64,000 bases of DNA from DASQPR01 sp963831705 (lineage in GTDB: Bacteria > Actinomycetota > Actinomycetes > Mycobacteriales > Micromonosporaceae): the NCBI GenBank assembly GCA_963831705.1, contig CAWHRE010000001.1:1-64000 (forward strand), given 5' to 3'. Position 1 is the first letter of the stretch; each line of letters starts with the position of its first letter. Below the pieces are notes generated by a model that was not told the DNA's origin, searched no databases, and worked only from the letters and a program-made list of their open reading frames with translations. This document shows, in pieces, positions 8,626-16,323 of this stretch. A program made the position numbers and the translations under genes.

Positions 8626-8990
8626 TTGCGGTACACCCCTTAGTTAGATGTAAGCGCCTGCATGTTAACCGTCATGACAGCCGAGTTGATCTCCCCGCCG
8701 GGGCTATGCGCTGGTCGTCACGTCTGTGTGTCACGTTCGACCGCGCTCGCCTGATCAGTCGGCCGCGCTACCGCGTTAGTTTGCGCCATGATTGTTTCGA
8801 ACCGGCTACGCGATGTCGATCTCCAGTCTGCTCCGACAGGCATCGTCATGGGCGAATGTGCGCGGTCTTGGCCCTTCGCAGCCGTACAGACAGCACAATA
8901 AATGTGGCGATGTCTCGCCTAATGCGACGAACGATGGCATTGACGCCGTAAACCGGCTTAACAGTGCGCTTTGCCGAGACGGGGGTACAG
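8626..8990. other. 365-bp interval with no recognised gene
   Basis: The gap between the divergent permease and UspA genes has lower GC than its surroundings in places. No ORF in it shows codon bias or a known motif. It must hold both promoters. No convincing operator or RNA structure was seen. Confidence 0.5.
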
Positions 8991-9419
8991 ATGGCGAAGG
9001 CTCAGCGGTTTGTCGTCGGCATGGATGGTTCGGCCGGCGCTCGCGCGGCGCTGCTGTGGGCGGCGGAACAGGCGTCCGAGAACGAGGAGCACAGCATCGT
9101 CGCAGTGGCCGCGTGGCGGCGCGAATCGCCACCATCGGGTGGGCCGGCGACCGGCAAGCCGAAGGACAAGTTGAAGGAAATGCTCGCCACCGAGATCGCG
9201 AAGATCCCGGACGAGCGGGTACGCACGTCGGTAACCACCGCTGTGGTCGAAGGCTCGCCCGCTGATGTGCTCGTGGAAGCGAGCGAGGAGGCCGACGTAC
9301 TCGTGCTCGGCCGCCACGGGCACGGCAAGGCCTGGCACATGGTGGTCGGCTGGACCAGCGAAGAGTGCGCTCGCAAGGTGAACTGTCCGGTCGTGATCGT
9401 GCCGCCGGGCAAGAAGTAG
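8991..9419 (+). CDS. Universal stress protein (UspA family)
   Basis: This 142-residue single-domain Usp has the N-terminal VVGMDGSAGARAALLWAAEQA and the ATP-binding signature LGRHGHGKAWHMVVGWTSEECARKVNCPVVIVP, which corresponds to G-2x-G-9x-G(S/T). The start ATG 8991 is chosen because GGGGG lies just upstream. An in-frame GTG at 8964 would add nine residues. The protein probably binds ATP and acts in the cytoplasm under stress, but nothing in the neighbourhood defines its signal. Confidence 0.9.
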   Translation: MAKAQRFVVGMDGSAGARAALLWAAEQASENEEHSIVAVAAWRRESPPSGGPATGKPKDKLKEMLATEIAKIPDERVRTSVTTAVVEGSPADVLVEASEEADVLVLGRHGHGKAWHMVVGWTSEECARKVNCPVVIVPPGKK

Positions 9420-9436
9420 CGAGCGCACCCTCGCTG

Positions 9437-10555
9437 TCACAGCGCGGCGACGAACGTACGGATGTCGTTCACGAGTAGGTCGGTCGCCTCGTGTGCTGCG
9501 TAGTGCCCACCGGCATCACGAGGGCCGCCGGCCGGGATGCCGGGATCGTACGAGTGCCAGCTGACAATGTTCTTGTGGTCGCGCTCGGCGAGCGGCCGGA
9601 TCGACTGGAAGTCGTGGGCGAACATGGCGAGCGCGGTCGGTGCCGTGGTCGGCTCGGTGTTGGGCGCCATCCGCGCGTTCTCGTAGTAATAGCGCATCGC
9701 GGAGGCGGCCGTACCGGTGAGCCAGTAAATCGCGACGTTCGCGACCACGAAATCGTCGTCCAGACTCTCGCCCATCAACTGCGCGTTCCAAGCGAGTAGC
9801 CCGGTAGGCGAGTCGGCGAGCGCGAACGCGAGCGTCTGCGGTTGCTGACTCTGCACCGCGTTGAACGAGAACATGTTCTCGTAGAACCACTTCAGCCTCT
9901 CCAGCGCCGCGTAGTCGGTCGGTGTGAACGTCGCGAACTCGGCCGGATCCCCCGTCGGGAACGAGAACAGCTGTGTGACGTGTACGCCTGCGACGTGCTC
10001 GCGATCGATCCGCCCGAGTTCCGGCGAGACCATCGAACCGCCGTCGTTGCCGGCCGCGATGTAGCGCTCGTAGCCCAGTTCGCCCATCAGTTGCGCCCAG
10101 GCGCGTGCGGTGCGCTCGACGTTCCAGCCGGCCGTACGGGTCGGGCCGGAGAAGCCGTATCCAGGCAAGGACGGTATGACCAGGTGGAACGCGGGCTGGT
10201 CGGCGTCCGGCGCGGTCAGCGGCTCGATCAGGTCGAGGAATTCCACGATCGAGCCGGGCCAACCGTGCGTCAAGATCATCGGCACCGCGTCCGCACGGTC
10301 CGAACGGATGTGGAGGAAGTGGATTTCCTCGCTGTCCAGATCCGTCACGAACTGTGGGTACGCGTTCAGCCGGGCTTCCAGCGCACGCCAGTCGAACGCG
10401 TGCTGCCAGTGGTGGACGAGCCGCCGTACGCGCTCATTGGTCATGCCGTAGGAGCCGTCGGCGCCGGGCAGCTCGTCCGGCCAGATCGTGGCGTCCAGCC
10501 GCGCCGCCAGGTCGTCGAGCTTCGCCTGCGGGATCTCGATCCGGTACTTCTGCAT
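9437..10555 (-). CDS. Epoxide hydrolase (EHN-type alpha/beta hydrolase)
   Basis: The 372-residue protein starts with an EHN domain typical of microsomal-type epoxide hydrolases (residues 1-105). The hydrolase core follows, with the oxyanion-hole motif HGWPGS, SLPGYGFS, the nucleophile Asp in AAGNDGGS and the late His in GGHYAAHE. The enzyme hydrolyses epoxides to diols through a covalent alkyl-enzyme ester. It is divergent from a TetR gene. Two identical-style palindromes lie between the two starts, the first just upstream of this gene, so repression by the TetR protein is likely. Confidence 0.92.
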   Translation of the reverse strand: MQKYRIEIPQAKLDDLAARLDATIWPDELPGADGSYGMTNERVRRLVHHWQHAFDWRALEARLNAYPQFVTDLDSEEIHFLHIRSDRADAVPMILTHGWPGSIVEFLDLIEPLTAPDADQPAFHLVIPSLPGYGFSGPTRTAGWNVERTARAWAQLMGELGYERYIAAGNDGGSMVSPELGRIDREHVAGVHVTQLFSFPTGDPAEFATFTPTDYAALERLKWFYENMFSFNAVQSQQPQTLAFALADSPTGLLAWNAQLMGESLDDDFVVANVAIYWLTGTAASAMRYYYENARMAPNTEPTTAPTALAMFAHDFQSIRPLAERDHKNIVSWHSYDPGIPAGGPRDAGGHYAAHEATDLLVNDIRTFVAAL

Positions 10556-10577
10556 GGTTCCCCCTGTGTTTCGGAGC

Positions 10578-10625
10578 GGAATACTTCGTTCCGTTTTACT
10601 CTAGCAGAGCGGAACGATCCGTTCC
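10578..10625. promoter_or_regulatory. Twin TetR operators
   Basis: Two 15-bp sites of the form GGAA-N7-TTCC, GGAATACTTCGTTCC (10578-10592) and GGAACGATCCGTTCC (10611-10625), lie in the 88-bp divergent intergenic region. The centres are 33 bp apart, about three helical turns, which favours cooperative binding. The assignment to the TetR product at 10644 rests on position. Confidence 0.65.
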
Positions 10626-10643
10626 AGTGATATCGTCGATTCC

Positions 10644-11291
10644 ATGACCGAAACATCCGTGACCCGCGCCGGACTTGCCGGACGCCGGGGCCAAGCAGCG
10701 CGCAACGACGCGGTGATCCTCGACGCCGCCCGCGCCGTATTTCTCGCCGATCCGCAGGCCCCGATCTCGGCCGTGGCCGAACGGGCCGGGGTCGGGATCA
10801 GTGCGCTCTACCGCCGGTACGCCGGAAAGGAGGACCTGCTCCGGACGCTCTGTCACGACGGACTCCGGCGCTATATCGCCGAAGCCCAGGCGGCCGCCGA
10901 TGATGCGGACGGATGGGAGGCGTTCGCCGGCTTCTTGCACCGCATCGTCGACGCGGACGTGCACTCGCTGACCGTGCACTTGGCCGGCACGTTCACGCCC
11001 ACCCCCGAGATGTACGAGGACACATTGCGGGCGAATGCGTTGGCGACCGGGATTTTCGAGCGGGCGCTCACCGGTGGGAAGCTGCGGCGCGATGCGGTCG
11101 TGCAGGACATCGGCCAGGTACTCGAGGCGTGCGCCGCGATCCGCGTACCCGACGGGGAGCGTACGAAGCAGCTCCGCCGACGTCACCTGGCACTACAACT
11201 CGATGGTCTGAGCCGGACCGACGTTGGCGAGTTACCGGGCCCGCCGCCCAACCCGGACGACGGCGCATGGCGGTGGCAGCCCCGCACCTGA
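10644..11291 (+). CDS. TetR-family repressor
   Basis: The 215-residue regulator has an N-terminal TetR helix-turn-helix: ARNDAVILDAARAVFL, then ISAVAERAGVGISALYRRYAGKEDLL (residues 20-70). An all-helical ligand and dimerisation domain with a C-terminal extension follows. It is divergent from the epoxide hydrolase gene and preceded by two GGAA-N7-TTCC palindromes, the second only 19 bp before its ATG. It therefore probably represses both genes and is released by an epoxide or related hydrophobic ligand. Confidence 0.92.
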   Translation: MTETSVTRAGLAGRRGQAARNDAVILDAARAVFLADPQAPISAVAERAGVGISALYRRYAGKEDLLRTLCHDGLRRYIAEAQAAADDADGWEAFAGFLHRIVDADVHSLTVHLAGTFTPTPEMYEDTLRANALATGIFERALTGGKLRRDAVVQDIGQVLEACAAIRVPDGERTKQLRRRHLALQLDGLSRTDVGELPGPPPNPDDGAWRWQPRT

Positions 11292-11323
11292 CCGGCGTCG
11301 GATGCCGGGGATAGCATCCGCAG

Positions 11324-12412
11324 GTGTCCACGAAGCTCAGCACGACCACGTTCGGCATTGTCGGATCCGGTTGGCGATCGAAGTTCTTCTGCCGCATCGC
11401 GGCAACCGTCCCGGATCGGATGCGCGTCGCCGGTGTCGTGACCCGCTCGGCCGATCGGGCCGCGGAGATCGAAGACGGCTGGGGCGTGACCGCTTTTACG
11501 TCGATCGATGCGCTGCTGGCGTACGAGACGCCGGACTTCGTGATCGTGTCGGTCCCTTGGGACGCATCGCCGGGCGTGATCGCCGAGTTGGCCGGTCGGG
11601 GCGTACGGGTCCTGGCTGAGACGCCGCCCGCGCCGGACGCCGACGGCCTACGCAAGCTCTGGTCCGAGGTGGGTGCCAGCGGTCTCGTCCAGGTTGCCGA
11701 GCAGTATCTCCTGATGCCTGGGCACGCGGCCCGCGCCCGCATCATTCGGGACGGCGTGATCGGGTCGCCGACATCGGTGCAGGTCTCGTCGACGCACATG
11801 TACCACGCGACATCGCTGATCCGCGGTCTGCTGGGCGTCGAGTTCGAGCCGGCCACGGTCAACGGCCGCGCATTCACCGCGCCGCTCGCGGACCCGCTGT
11901 CGCCGTCCGGGTGGAGTGGCGACGACACGCCGAAACCGGCGACCACCACGATTGCGACGCTCGACTTCGGCGACCGGATGGGCCTGTACGACTTCACCGA
12001 TAACCAGTGGTGGAATCCGTTGCGGGCACGGCGCATCGTCATCCGCGGGACGCGCGGCGAGATCGTCGACGACGCCGTGACCCGGCTGCTCGATCCGACG
12101 ACGCCGATCACCTCGACGCTGACACGTCGCCAGACCGGCCACGATCTGAACCTCGAAGGCCTGGATCTCAAGCACATCAGCTTCGATGGCGGCATCGCGT
12201 ACGCCAATCCCTTCCGCGGCAGCGGTATGTCCGACGACGACATCGCGGTCGCGGCGATCCTGGCGGACACCGGCGCCTGGGCACGGGAGGAGGCGGCTGC
12301 CCCGTACCCCTTGGCTTTGGCTTGCCAGGACCACCTGCTCGCGCTCGCGGTCGACGAGTCCGTGCGCAGCGGCGGACCCGTCGTCACCGCCCGGGAGCCG
12401 TGGGCTAACTAG
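11324..12412 (+). CDS. Gfo/Idh/MocA family oxidoreductase
   Basis: The 362-residue enzyme starts at GTG 11324 with an NAD(P)-binding Rossmann fold (TTFGIVGSGWRSKFFCRIA). The family's EKP-type motif is altered to ETPP (LAETPPAPD, about residue 103), so the usual Lys is lost. The C-terminal domain has the expected substrate-binding region around TSLIRGLLGVEF. Related enzymes oxidise or reduce sugar or inositol hydroxyls. The missing Lys makes catalysis of the standard type uncertain. It overlaps the convergent DUF4188 gene by 8 bp. Confidence 0.85.
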   Translation: MSTKLSTTTFGIVGSGWRSKFFCRIAATVPDRMRVAGVVTRSADRAAEIEDGWGVTAFTSIDALLAYETPDFVIVSVPWDASPGVIAELAGRGVRVLAETPPAPDADGLRKLWSEVGASGLVQVAEQYLLMPGHAARARIIRDGVIGSPTSVQVSSTHMYHATSLIRGLLGVEFEPATVNGRAFTAPLADPLSPSGWSGDDTPKPATTTIATLDFGDRMGLYDFTDNQWWNPLRARRIVIRGTRGEIVDDAVTRLLDPTTPITSTLTRRQTGHDLNLEGLDLKHISFDGGIAYANPFRGSGMSDDDIAVAAILADTGAWAREEAAAPYPLALACQDHLLALAVDESVRSGGPVVTAREPWAN

Positions 12413-12893
12413 CCGCAGCGTTCGTGGTACGGCGATCAGCCGCACCCCGCGTCGCGGCCGACACCGGCTCGTAGTCGCCCGCTTGGGCAAGTCCGAACCG
12501 CGGCATATTGCCGTAGAGGACCTCGTAGCCCCCGTCGCGGACAAGGTAGGTCTCGTGCCAAATGCCAACGTCCCCGCCGTCGCCGACGCTCTTGTAGAAC
12601 GCCTTCCAGGCCGGGCGATGCGTAAGTGCGGGGTCCTTCGCGAACGCCTCGAGTTGGTCGACACTGCGCCAGTACTGCACGACCATCGGTCCGGTCGGGC
12701 CGATCCAGGTGTGGAAGCTCAGCAGACCGAGGTCCTTCCGCTTGGAGAGTTCGCGGAGCATCGGACCCATCGCCCGCGCGATCGGGATCCATTTGTGCAG
12801 CTTCCACGGCTTGTTGACGCGCATCCCGATAAGGAACACCACGAAGTCGCCGTCGATGTGCGAGGTCATTCGACCAGGCGTGACATGTGCCAT
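12405..12893 (-). CDS. DUF4188 domain protein
   Basis: The 162-residue protein has an antibody-monooxygenase-like dimeric alpha/beta barrel with FVVFLIGMRVNKPWKLHKW, LSFHTWIGPTGPMVVQYWRS and a late WHETYLV, as in DUF4188 proteins. Some relatives are annotated as phenylacetaldoxime-dehydratase-like, but no heme-ligand assignment is possible here. The ATG has a GGAG site 6 nt upstream. It is divergent from a MerR gene across two palindromes, so it is probably the MerR target. Confidence 0.8.
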   Translation of the reverse strand: MAHVTPGRMTSHIDGDFVVFLIGMRVNKPWKLHKWIPIARAMGPMLRELSKRKDLGLLSFHTWIGPTGPMVVQYWRSVDQLEAFAKDPALTHRPAWKAFYKSVGDGGDVGIWHETYLVRDGGYEVLYGNMPRFGLAQAGDYEPVSAATRGAADRRTTNAAAS

Positions 12894-12912
12894 GATCAGC
12901 TCCTAAACTACA

Positions 12913-12951
12913 GATAGTCGTACTATCCATAAGTGGATAGCTACACTATCC
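12913..12951. promoter_or_regulatory. Tandem palindromes in MerR/DUF4188 control region
   Basis: GATAGTCGTACTATC (12913-12927) and GGATAGCTACACTATCC (12935-12951) are two adjacent perfect inverted repeats sharing the half-site GATAG/CTATC. They lie in the 103-bp divergent gap, well placed to control both genes. Binding by the MerR protein at 12997 is inferred. Confidence 0.65.
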
Positions 12952-12996
12952 ATCTAAGAGCAGAAGATCACAAGCGAATTCGAGAGGTACGCCCGC

Positions 12997-13629
12997 ATGC
13001 GCATCGGTGAACTCAGCAAGCGAAGTGGCGTACCCGTGCCCACCATCAAGTACTACCTGCGTGAACGTCTCCTGGATCCGGGAACCGCGACGGCGGCGAA
13101 TCAGGCCGACTACGGCGATGAGCACTTCCGGCGACTGAAGCTGATTCGAGCGTTGATCGATGTTGGTGGCGTCTCGGTTGCCGCGGCCCGCGACGTGATC
13201 GAGGCGCTCGGCCAGACCGAGGTCGAACCGCATGACCTGCTCGGCGTCGCGCATGCGTCGGTCATGCCGACCCGCCGGCCGGACCGATCGAGTGAAGCGT
13301 GGCGGTTGGCGCGGATATCCGCGTCCGAGTTCGCCACGGCCCGTGGCTGGCGGGTGCACCCGTACTCGCCCGCGTACGACCAGCTCGCCGACGTCTTGTT
13401 CGCGCTGCGGTCGCTGGAGGTCACCGAGATCCTCGATCACATCGACGCGTACGCCGATCATGCCCAGGCACTGGCACGCTTCGAGGTGTCGAGCGTGGTG
13501 GCCCGGCAGGATCCGACCCGAATGCTCGAACTGGTGGTGCTGGGTACGGTGCTGGGCGAAGCGCTGTTCGGTGCGTTGCGGCTGCTGGCGCACGAGCACG
13601 AGAGTGCGGCACAGCTCCAACCCGAGTAG
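12997..13629 (+). CDS. MerR-family regulator
   Basis: The 210-residue regulator begins with the MerR DNA-binding domain MRIGELSKRSGVPVPTIKYY followed by the wing LRERLLDPG and a dimerising helix. A larger C-terminal region of about 130 mostly helical residues replaces the short metal-binding tail, so it is probably a drug- or small-molecule-type sensor. No CxxC metal site is visible. It is divergent from DUF4188. Confidence 0.9.
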   Translation: MRIGELSKRSGVPVPTIKYYLRERLLDPGTATAANQADYGDEHFRRLKLIRALIDVGGVSVAAARDVIEALGQTEVEPHDLLGVAHASVMPTRRPDRSSEAWRLARISASEFATARGWRVHPYSPAYDQLADVLFALRSLEVTEILDHIDAYADHAQALARFEVSSVVARQDPTRMLELVVLGTVLGEALFGALRLLAHEHESAAQLQPE

Positions 13630-13729
13630 TCCGGCTCGCTACGATCACCGACCCAGCATGAGCGCGGTGTTGGTAGGGCTTGGGCGACCGATCAACCGAG
13701 TTCTCGACCCGGCTTCTAGACTCGCCCCT

Positions 13730-14572
13730 ATGAGAGTCGTGGTCACCGGTGGCAGTGGAAAGCTCGGCGGTGCGGTCCTGGATGACCTCGTCGCGCAGGG
13801 ATGGGACGTGCACAACGTCGACCTCGTGCCGCAGCGGGAGCCGGTTTGCGCGTACACCCGAATCGATTTGACCGACTATGGTCAGACGCTGGAGGCGCTC
13901 CTCGGCATTGACTCGCGGTATGCCGGCGTAGACGCGGTCGTCCACCTCGCGGCGATTCCGGCACCGGGACTGACCGCGAACGCCACGGTCTTCGACACGA
14001 ACATCATGTCGACCTACAACGTGTTCCACGCCGCACGCGCGGCTGGCATCAAGAACGTGGTTTGGGCGTCCAGCGAGACGGTGCTCGGGCTGCCGTTCGA
14101 CACGCCGCCGCCGTACGCGCCGGTGGACGAAGGCTACGTTGGCCGGCCGGAGACGTCTTACTCGCTGAGCAAGTACCTCGGCGAGAAGATGGCCGAGCAG
14201 ATCTGCCGTCAGACGCCGGACATGAAGATCTACGGTCTGCGGTTCTCGAACGTGATGTTGCCCGGCGACTACGCGGCGTTCCCCGGCTATAACGACGATC
14301 CACGCAGCCGCTCATGGAACCTCTGGGGCTACATTGACGCGCGCGACGGTGCCCAGGCGGTACGAAAGGCGTTGGAACACAACGGTACCGGCGCGGACGT
14401 GTTCGTGATCGCGAACGCCGACACCGTGATGTCGACGCCGTCCGAGCAGTTGATGGCCGAGGTGTTCCCGGGCGTACCGGTGCGGACCGAATTAGGTACG
14501 CACGAGACGCTGCTCTCCATCGACAAGGCGCGCAGCATTCTCGGATACATTCCGCAGTTCAGCTGGCGATAA
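13730..14572 (+). CDS. NAD-dependent epimerase/dehydratase (extended SDR)
   Basis: Translation from ATG 13730 gives 280 residues with the Rossmann loop VTGGSGKLGGAVLDDL, DAVVHLAAIPAP, an active-site Ser region VVWASSETVLG and the catalytic YSLSK. It is short for an extended SDR but appears complete, ending IPQFSWR. The substrate is probably a nucleotide sugar or related polyol. The gene has no obvious operon partner. It ends 1 bp before the convergent PemK-like gene. Confidence 0.88.
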   Translation: MRVVVTGGSGKLGGAVLDDLVAQGWDVHNVDLVPQREPVCAYTRIDLTDYGQTLEALLGIDSRYAGVDAVVHLAAIPAPGLTANATVFDTNIMSTYNVFHAARAAGIKNVVWASSETVLGLPFDTPPPYAPVDEGYVGRPETSYSLSKYLGEKMAEQICRQTPDMKIYGLRFSNVMLPGDYAAFPGYNDDPRSRSWNLWGYIDARDGAQAVRKALEHNGTGADVFVIANADTVMSTPSEQLMAEVFPGVPVRTELGTHETLLSIDKARSILGYIPQFSWR

Positions 14573-14573
14573 C

Positions 14574-15077
14574 TCAGTGCCAGCCGTACCCGCTGCGCAG
14601 CAGGTTGGCGACGTTGGCGAACCGGCTCTCGTCCAGGATCGCCCCTTCGCGGCGCACTCGATCCTCGTGCACTTCCAGGACGCGGTCGAGGCGTAGCCAG
14701 CTCGGCCGGTGTTGACCATCCCAGTCGCCGCTGCCGAGCGCGAGCCAGTTGTGCTGCCCGTCGCGTTTCGATTCGCTGGACAGCATCAGGCCGAGCAGGA
14801 GGTCGCTGTCCCGGCCGACGACCAGCACGGGTCGATCCTTGCCCTGCGATGCGTCATCCTCGAACGGCACCCAGGTCCACACGATTTCGCCCGGATCGGC
14901 GCGGCCGTTGAGCTTCGGCGAGTACACCAGGTGTTTGCCGCGCGGCGCGGGCGTGTTGAGCTGCTTGGCCGGCGGCCGTCCACTCGGATGCGGGGGAGCC
15001 GGCGTGCCGGCCGGTGCGGTCGGCCGCGTCGGCGCGCTCTTAGCCTTGGAGAACCACGCCATAAACCGTTTCAACAT
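14574..15077 (-). CDS. PemK/MazF-like protein
   Basis: The 167-residue protein has a proline-rich N-terminal 45 residues followed by a PemK/MazF fold. Family features are PGEIVWTWVPFEDDASQGKDRPVLVV, where the family's initial Gly-Asp-Ile-Val-Trp is recognisable, and SWLRLDRVLEVHEDRVRREGAIL. MazF toxins are mRNA interferases of about 110 residues. This one is longer, and no antitoxin gene adjoins it, so it may not be a toxin. GTG 15086 is an alternative start. Confidence 0.78.
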   Translation of the reverse strand: MLKRFMAWFSKAKSAPTRPTAPAGTPAPPHPSGRPPAKQLNTPAPRGKHLVYSPKLNGRADPGEIVWTWVPFEDDASQGKDRPVLVVGRDSDLLLGLMLSSESKRDGQHNWLALGSGDWDGQHRPSWLRLDRVLEVHEDRVRREGAILDESRFANVANLLRSGYGWH

Positions 15078-15096
15078 CGATGCCACGCCGGACACG

Positions 15097-16314
15097 CTAC
15101 CGGGTCGCCGGAACGAAGCCATCGACGAAAGCGTTCCCGAACTTGCCGTCCGGGTCGATCGCTGCCCGCAGACGGCCGAACCCGGATGGGGGAGTGACAG
15201 GCATCGTGAATACCTTTCCCCAATGCGGCCGGGGTGCATAGGGCGCCAGCGCTGCCTCAATCGCCGGCAGCAACGCCGTCACGCCGTCGACGTCGAGGCG
15301 CCAGGTGAAGTGGATTGCGAGGCTATCCCGCTGATACGCCGGGCTGAGCAGGAGATGGTCGGCCGCGATCGTACGCAGCTCGGACACCTCCAGTAGTGGC
15401 GCGATCCGATCTCGTAGCGGGGCCAGCGCACCGAGCGCGGCCATGCCGTCCGAGCGCGCGACGAAGTACTCGGTCTGCAGCTCCTCGCCAACGCTCGGGG
15501 TGAAGTCGAGCCGGAAGTGCGGCAACCGTTCGAACCACGGTCCCGGTACGCCCATCTGCGTCGTACTGGGGCCGGGCGGCTGCGACGCGATCGGGTGCCG
15601 GGGACCGTCGGCGCGGCGGCCTCCGTGCCATGTCTCGGGCGCGTCCCAGGTGCCGCGGCGCTTGACCCAGACCTGGTTCACCCAATGCGGGCTCAGCCAG
15701 TCGGAGCGCCAGTCGGTGAACAGACTCACGCTGTAGCCCTCGCTGAACAGGTCCAGGTCGAGCGGCGCATCCTCGAAGACCCACTGCGACATCTCGTACG
15801 TCGGCTCGATGTCGAGCACCACGTGCGTCACGATGCCGAGCGCACCGAGCGCCACGACACTCGCGTCGAAGTCCGGATCTCCGCGGCGCAGGTGGACGAC
15901 GTCGCCGTTCGCGTCGACCAGGTCGAGCCCGGCCACGGCGGTGGCGAGGTTGCCGTTCGTGTTGCCGGAGCCGTGCGTACCGGTCGCGATGGCACCGCCG
16001 ACCGAGATGTGCGGGAGCGAACCGAGGTTGTGCAGCGCGTATCCGGCGGCTTGCAGCGCGAGCGCGATGTCGCCGTACCGCATGCCGGCCGCCACCGTGG
16101 CAGTTCGCCCGTCCGGCGCGATCTGCGCGCCGACCGGCATGTCCGCGAGAGATACCAGGTCCGCGTTGGTGTCGGCGACGGTGTTGAACGAGTGCCTGGT
16201 GCCCAGCGCTCGAATCCGTGCCGACGAACCGACCATCCGCCGCAGCTCGTCGACCGAGGTCGGGTGGAGGATCCGTGCCGCGCCGTACGTGACATTGCCC
16301 GACCAGTTACGCAT
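15097..16314 (-). CDS. Alditol oxidase-like FAD-dependent oxidoreductase
   Basis: The 405-residue flavoprotein is of the vanillyl-alcohol-oxidase superfamily and similar in length to Streptomyces AldO (about 418). The FAD-binding domain shows RALGTRHSFNTVAD, whose His is the covalent FAD site in AldO, and SVGGAIATGTHGSGNTNG. The C-terminal ALO-type domain ends with RPHWGKVFTMP. The enzyme should oxidise a polyol or sugar lactone with release of hydrogen peroxide. It is followed downstream by the PemK-like gene and preceded by the MFS gene in the same direction, with a 9-bp gap, so it may be the last gene of the MarR-MFS operon. Confidence 0.88.
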   Translation of the reverse strand: MRNWSGNVTYGAARILHPTSVDELRRMVGSSARIRALGTRHSFNTVADTNADLVSLADMPVGAQIAPDGRTATVAAGMRYGDIALALQAAGYALHNLGSLPHISVGGAIATGTHGSGNTNGNLATAVAGLDLVDANGDVVHLRRGDPDFDASVVALGALGIVTHVVLDIEPTYEMSQWVFEDAPLDLDLFSEGYSVSLFTDWRSDWLSPHWVNQVWVKRRGTWDAPETWHGGRRADGPRHPIASQPPGPSTTQMGVPGPWFERLPHFRLDFTPSVGEELQTEYFVARSDGMAALGALAPLRDRIAPLLEVSELRTIAADHLLLSPAYQRDSLAIHFTWRLDVDGVTALLPAIEAALAPYAPRPHWGKVFTMPVTPPSGFGRLRAAIDPDGKFGNAFVDGFVPATR

Positions 16315-16323
16315 CCCATGATC

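Noticed and set aside
7012..8643. 543-residue plus-strand frame opposite the permease
   Set aside because: It is very rich in Arg, Glu and Asp and is the mirror of a membrane protein gene. No motif was seen.
14574..15077. Classical toxin-antitoxin pair
   Set aside because: The PemK/MazF-like gene has no small antitoxin gene upstream, and its product is longer than typical toxins.
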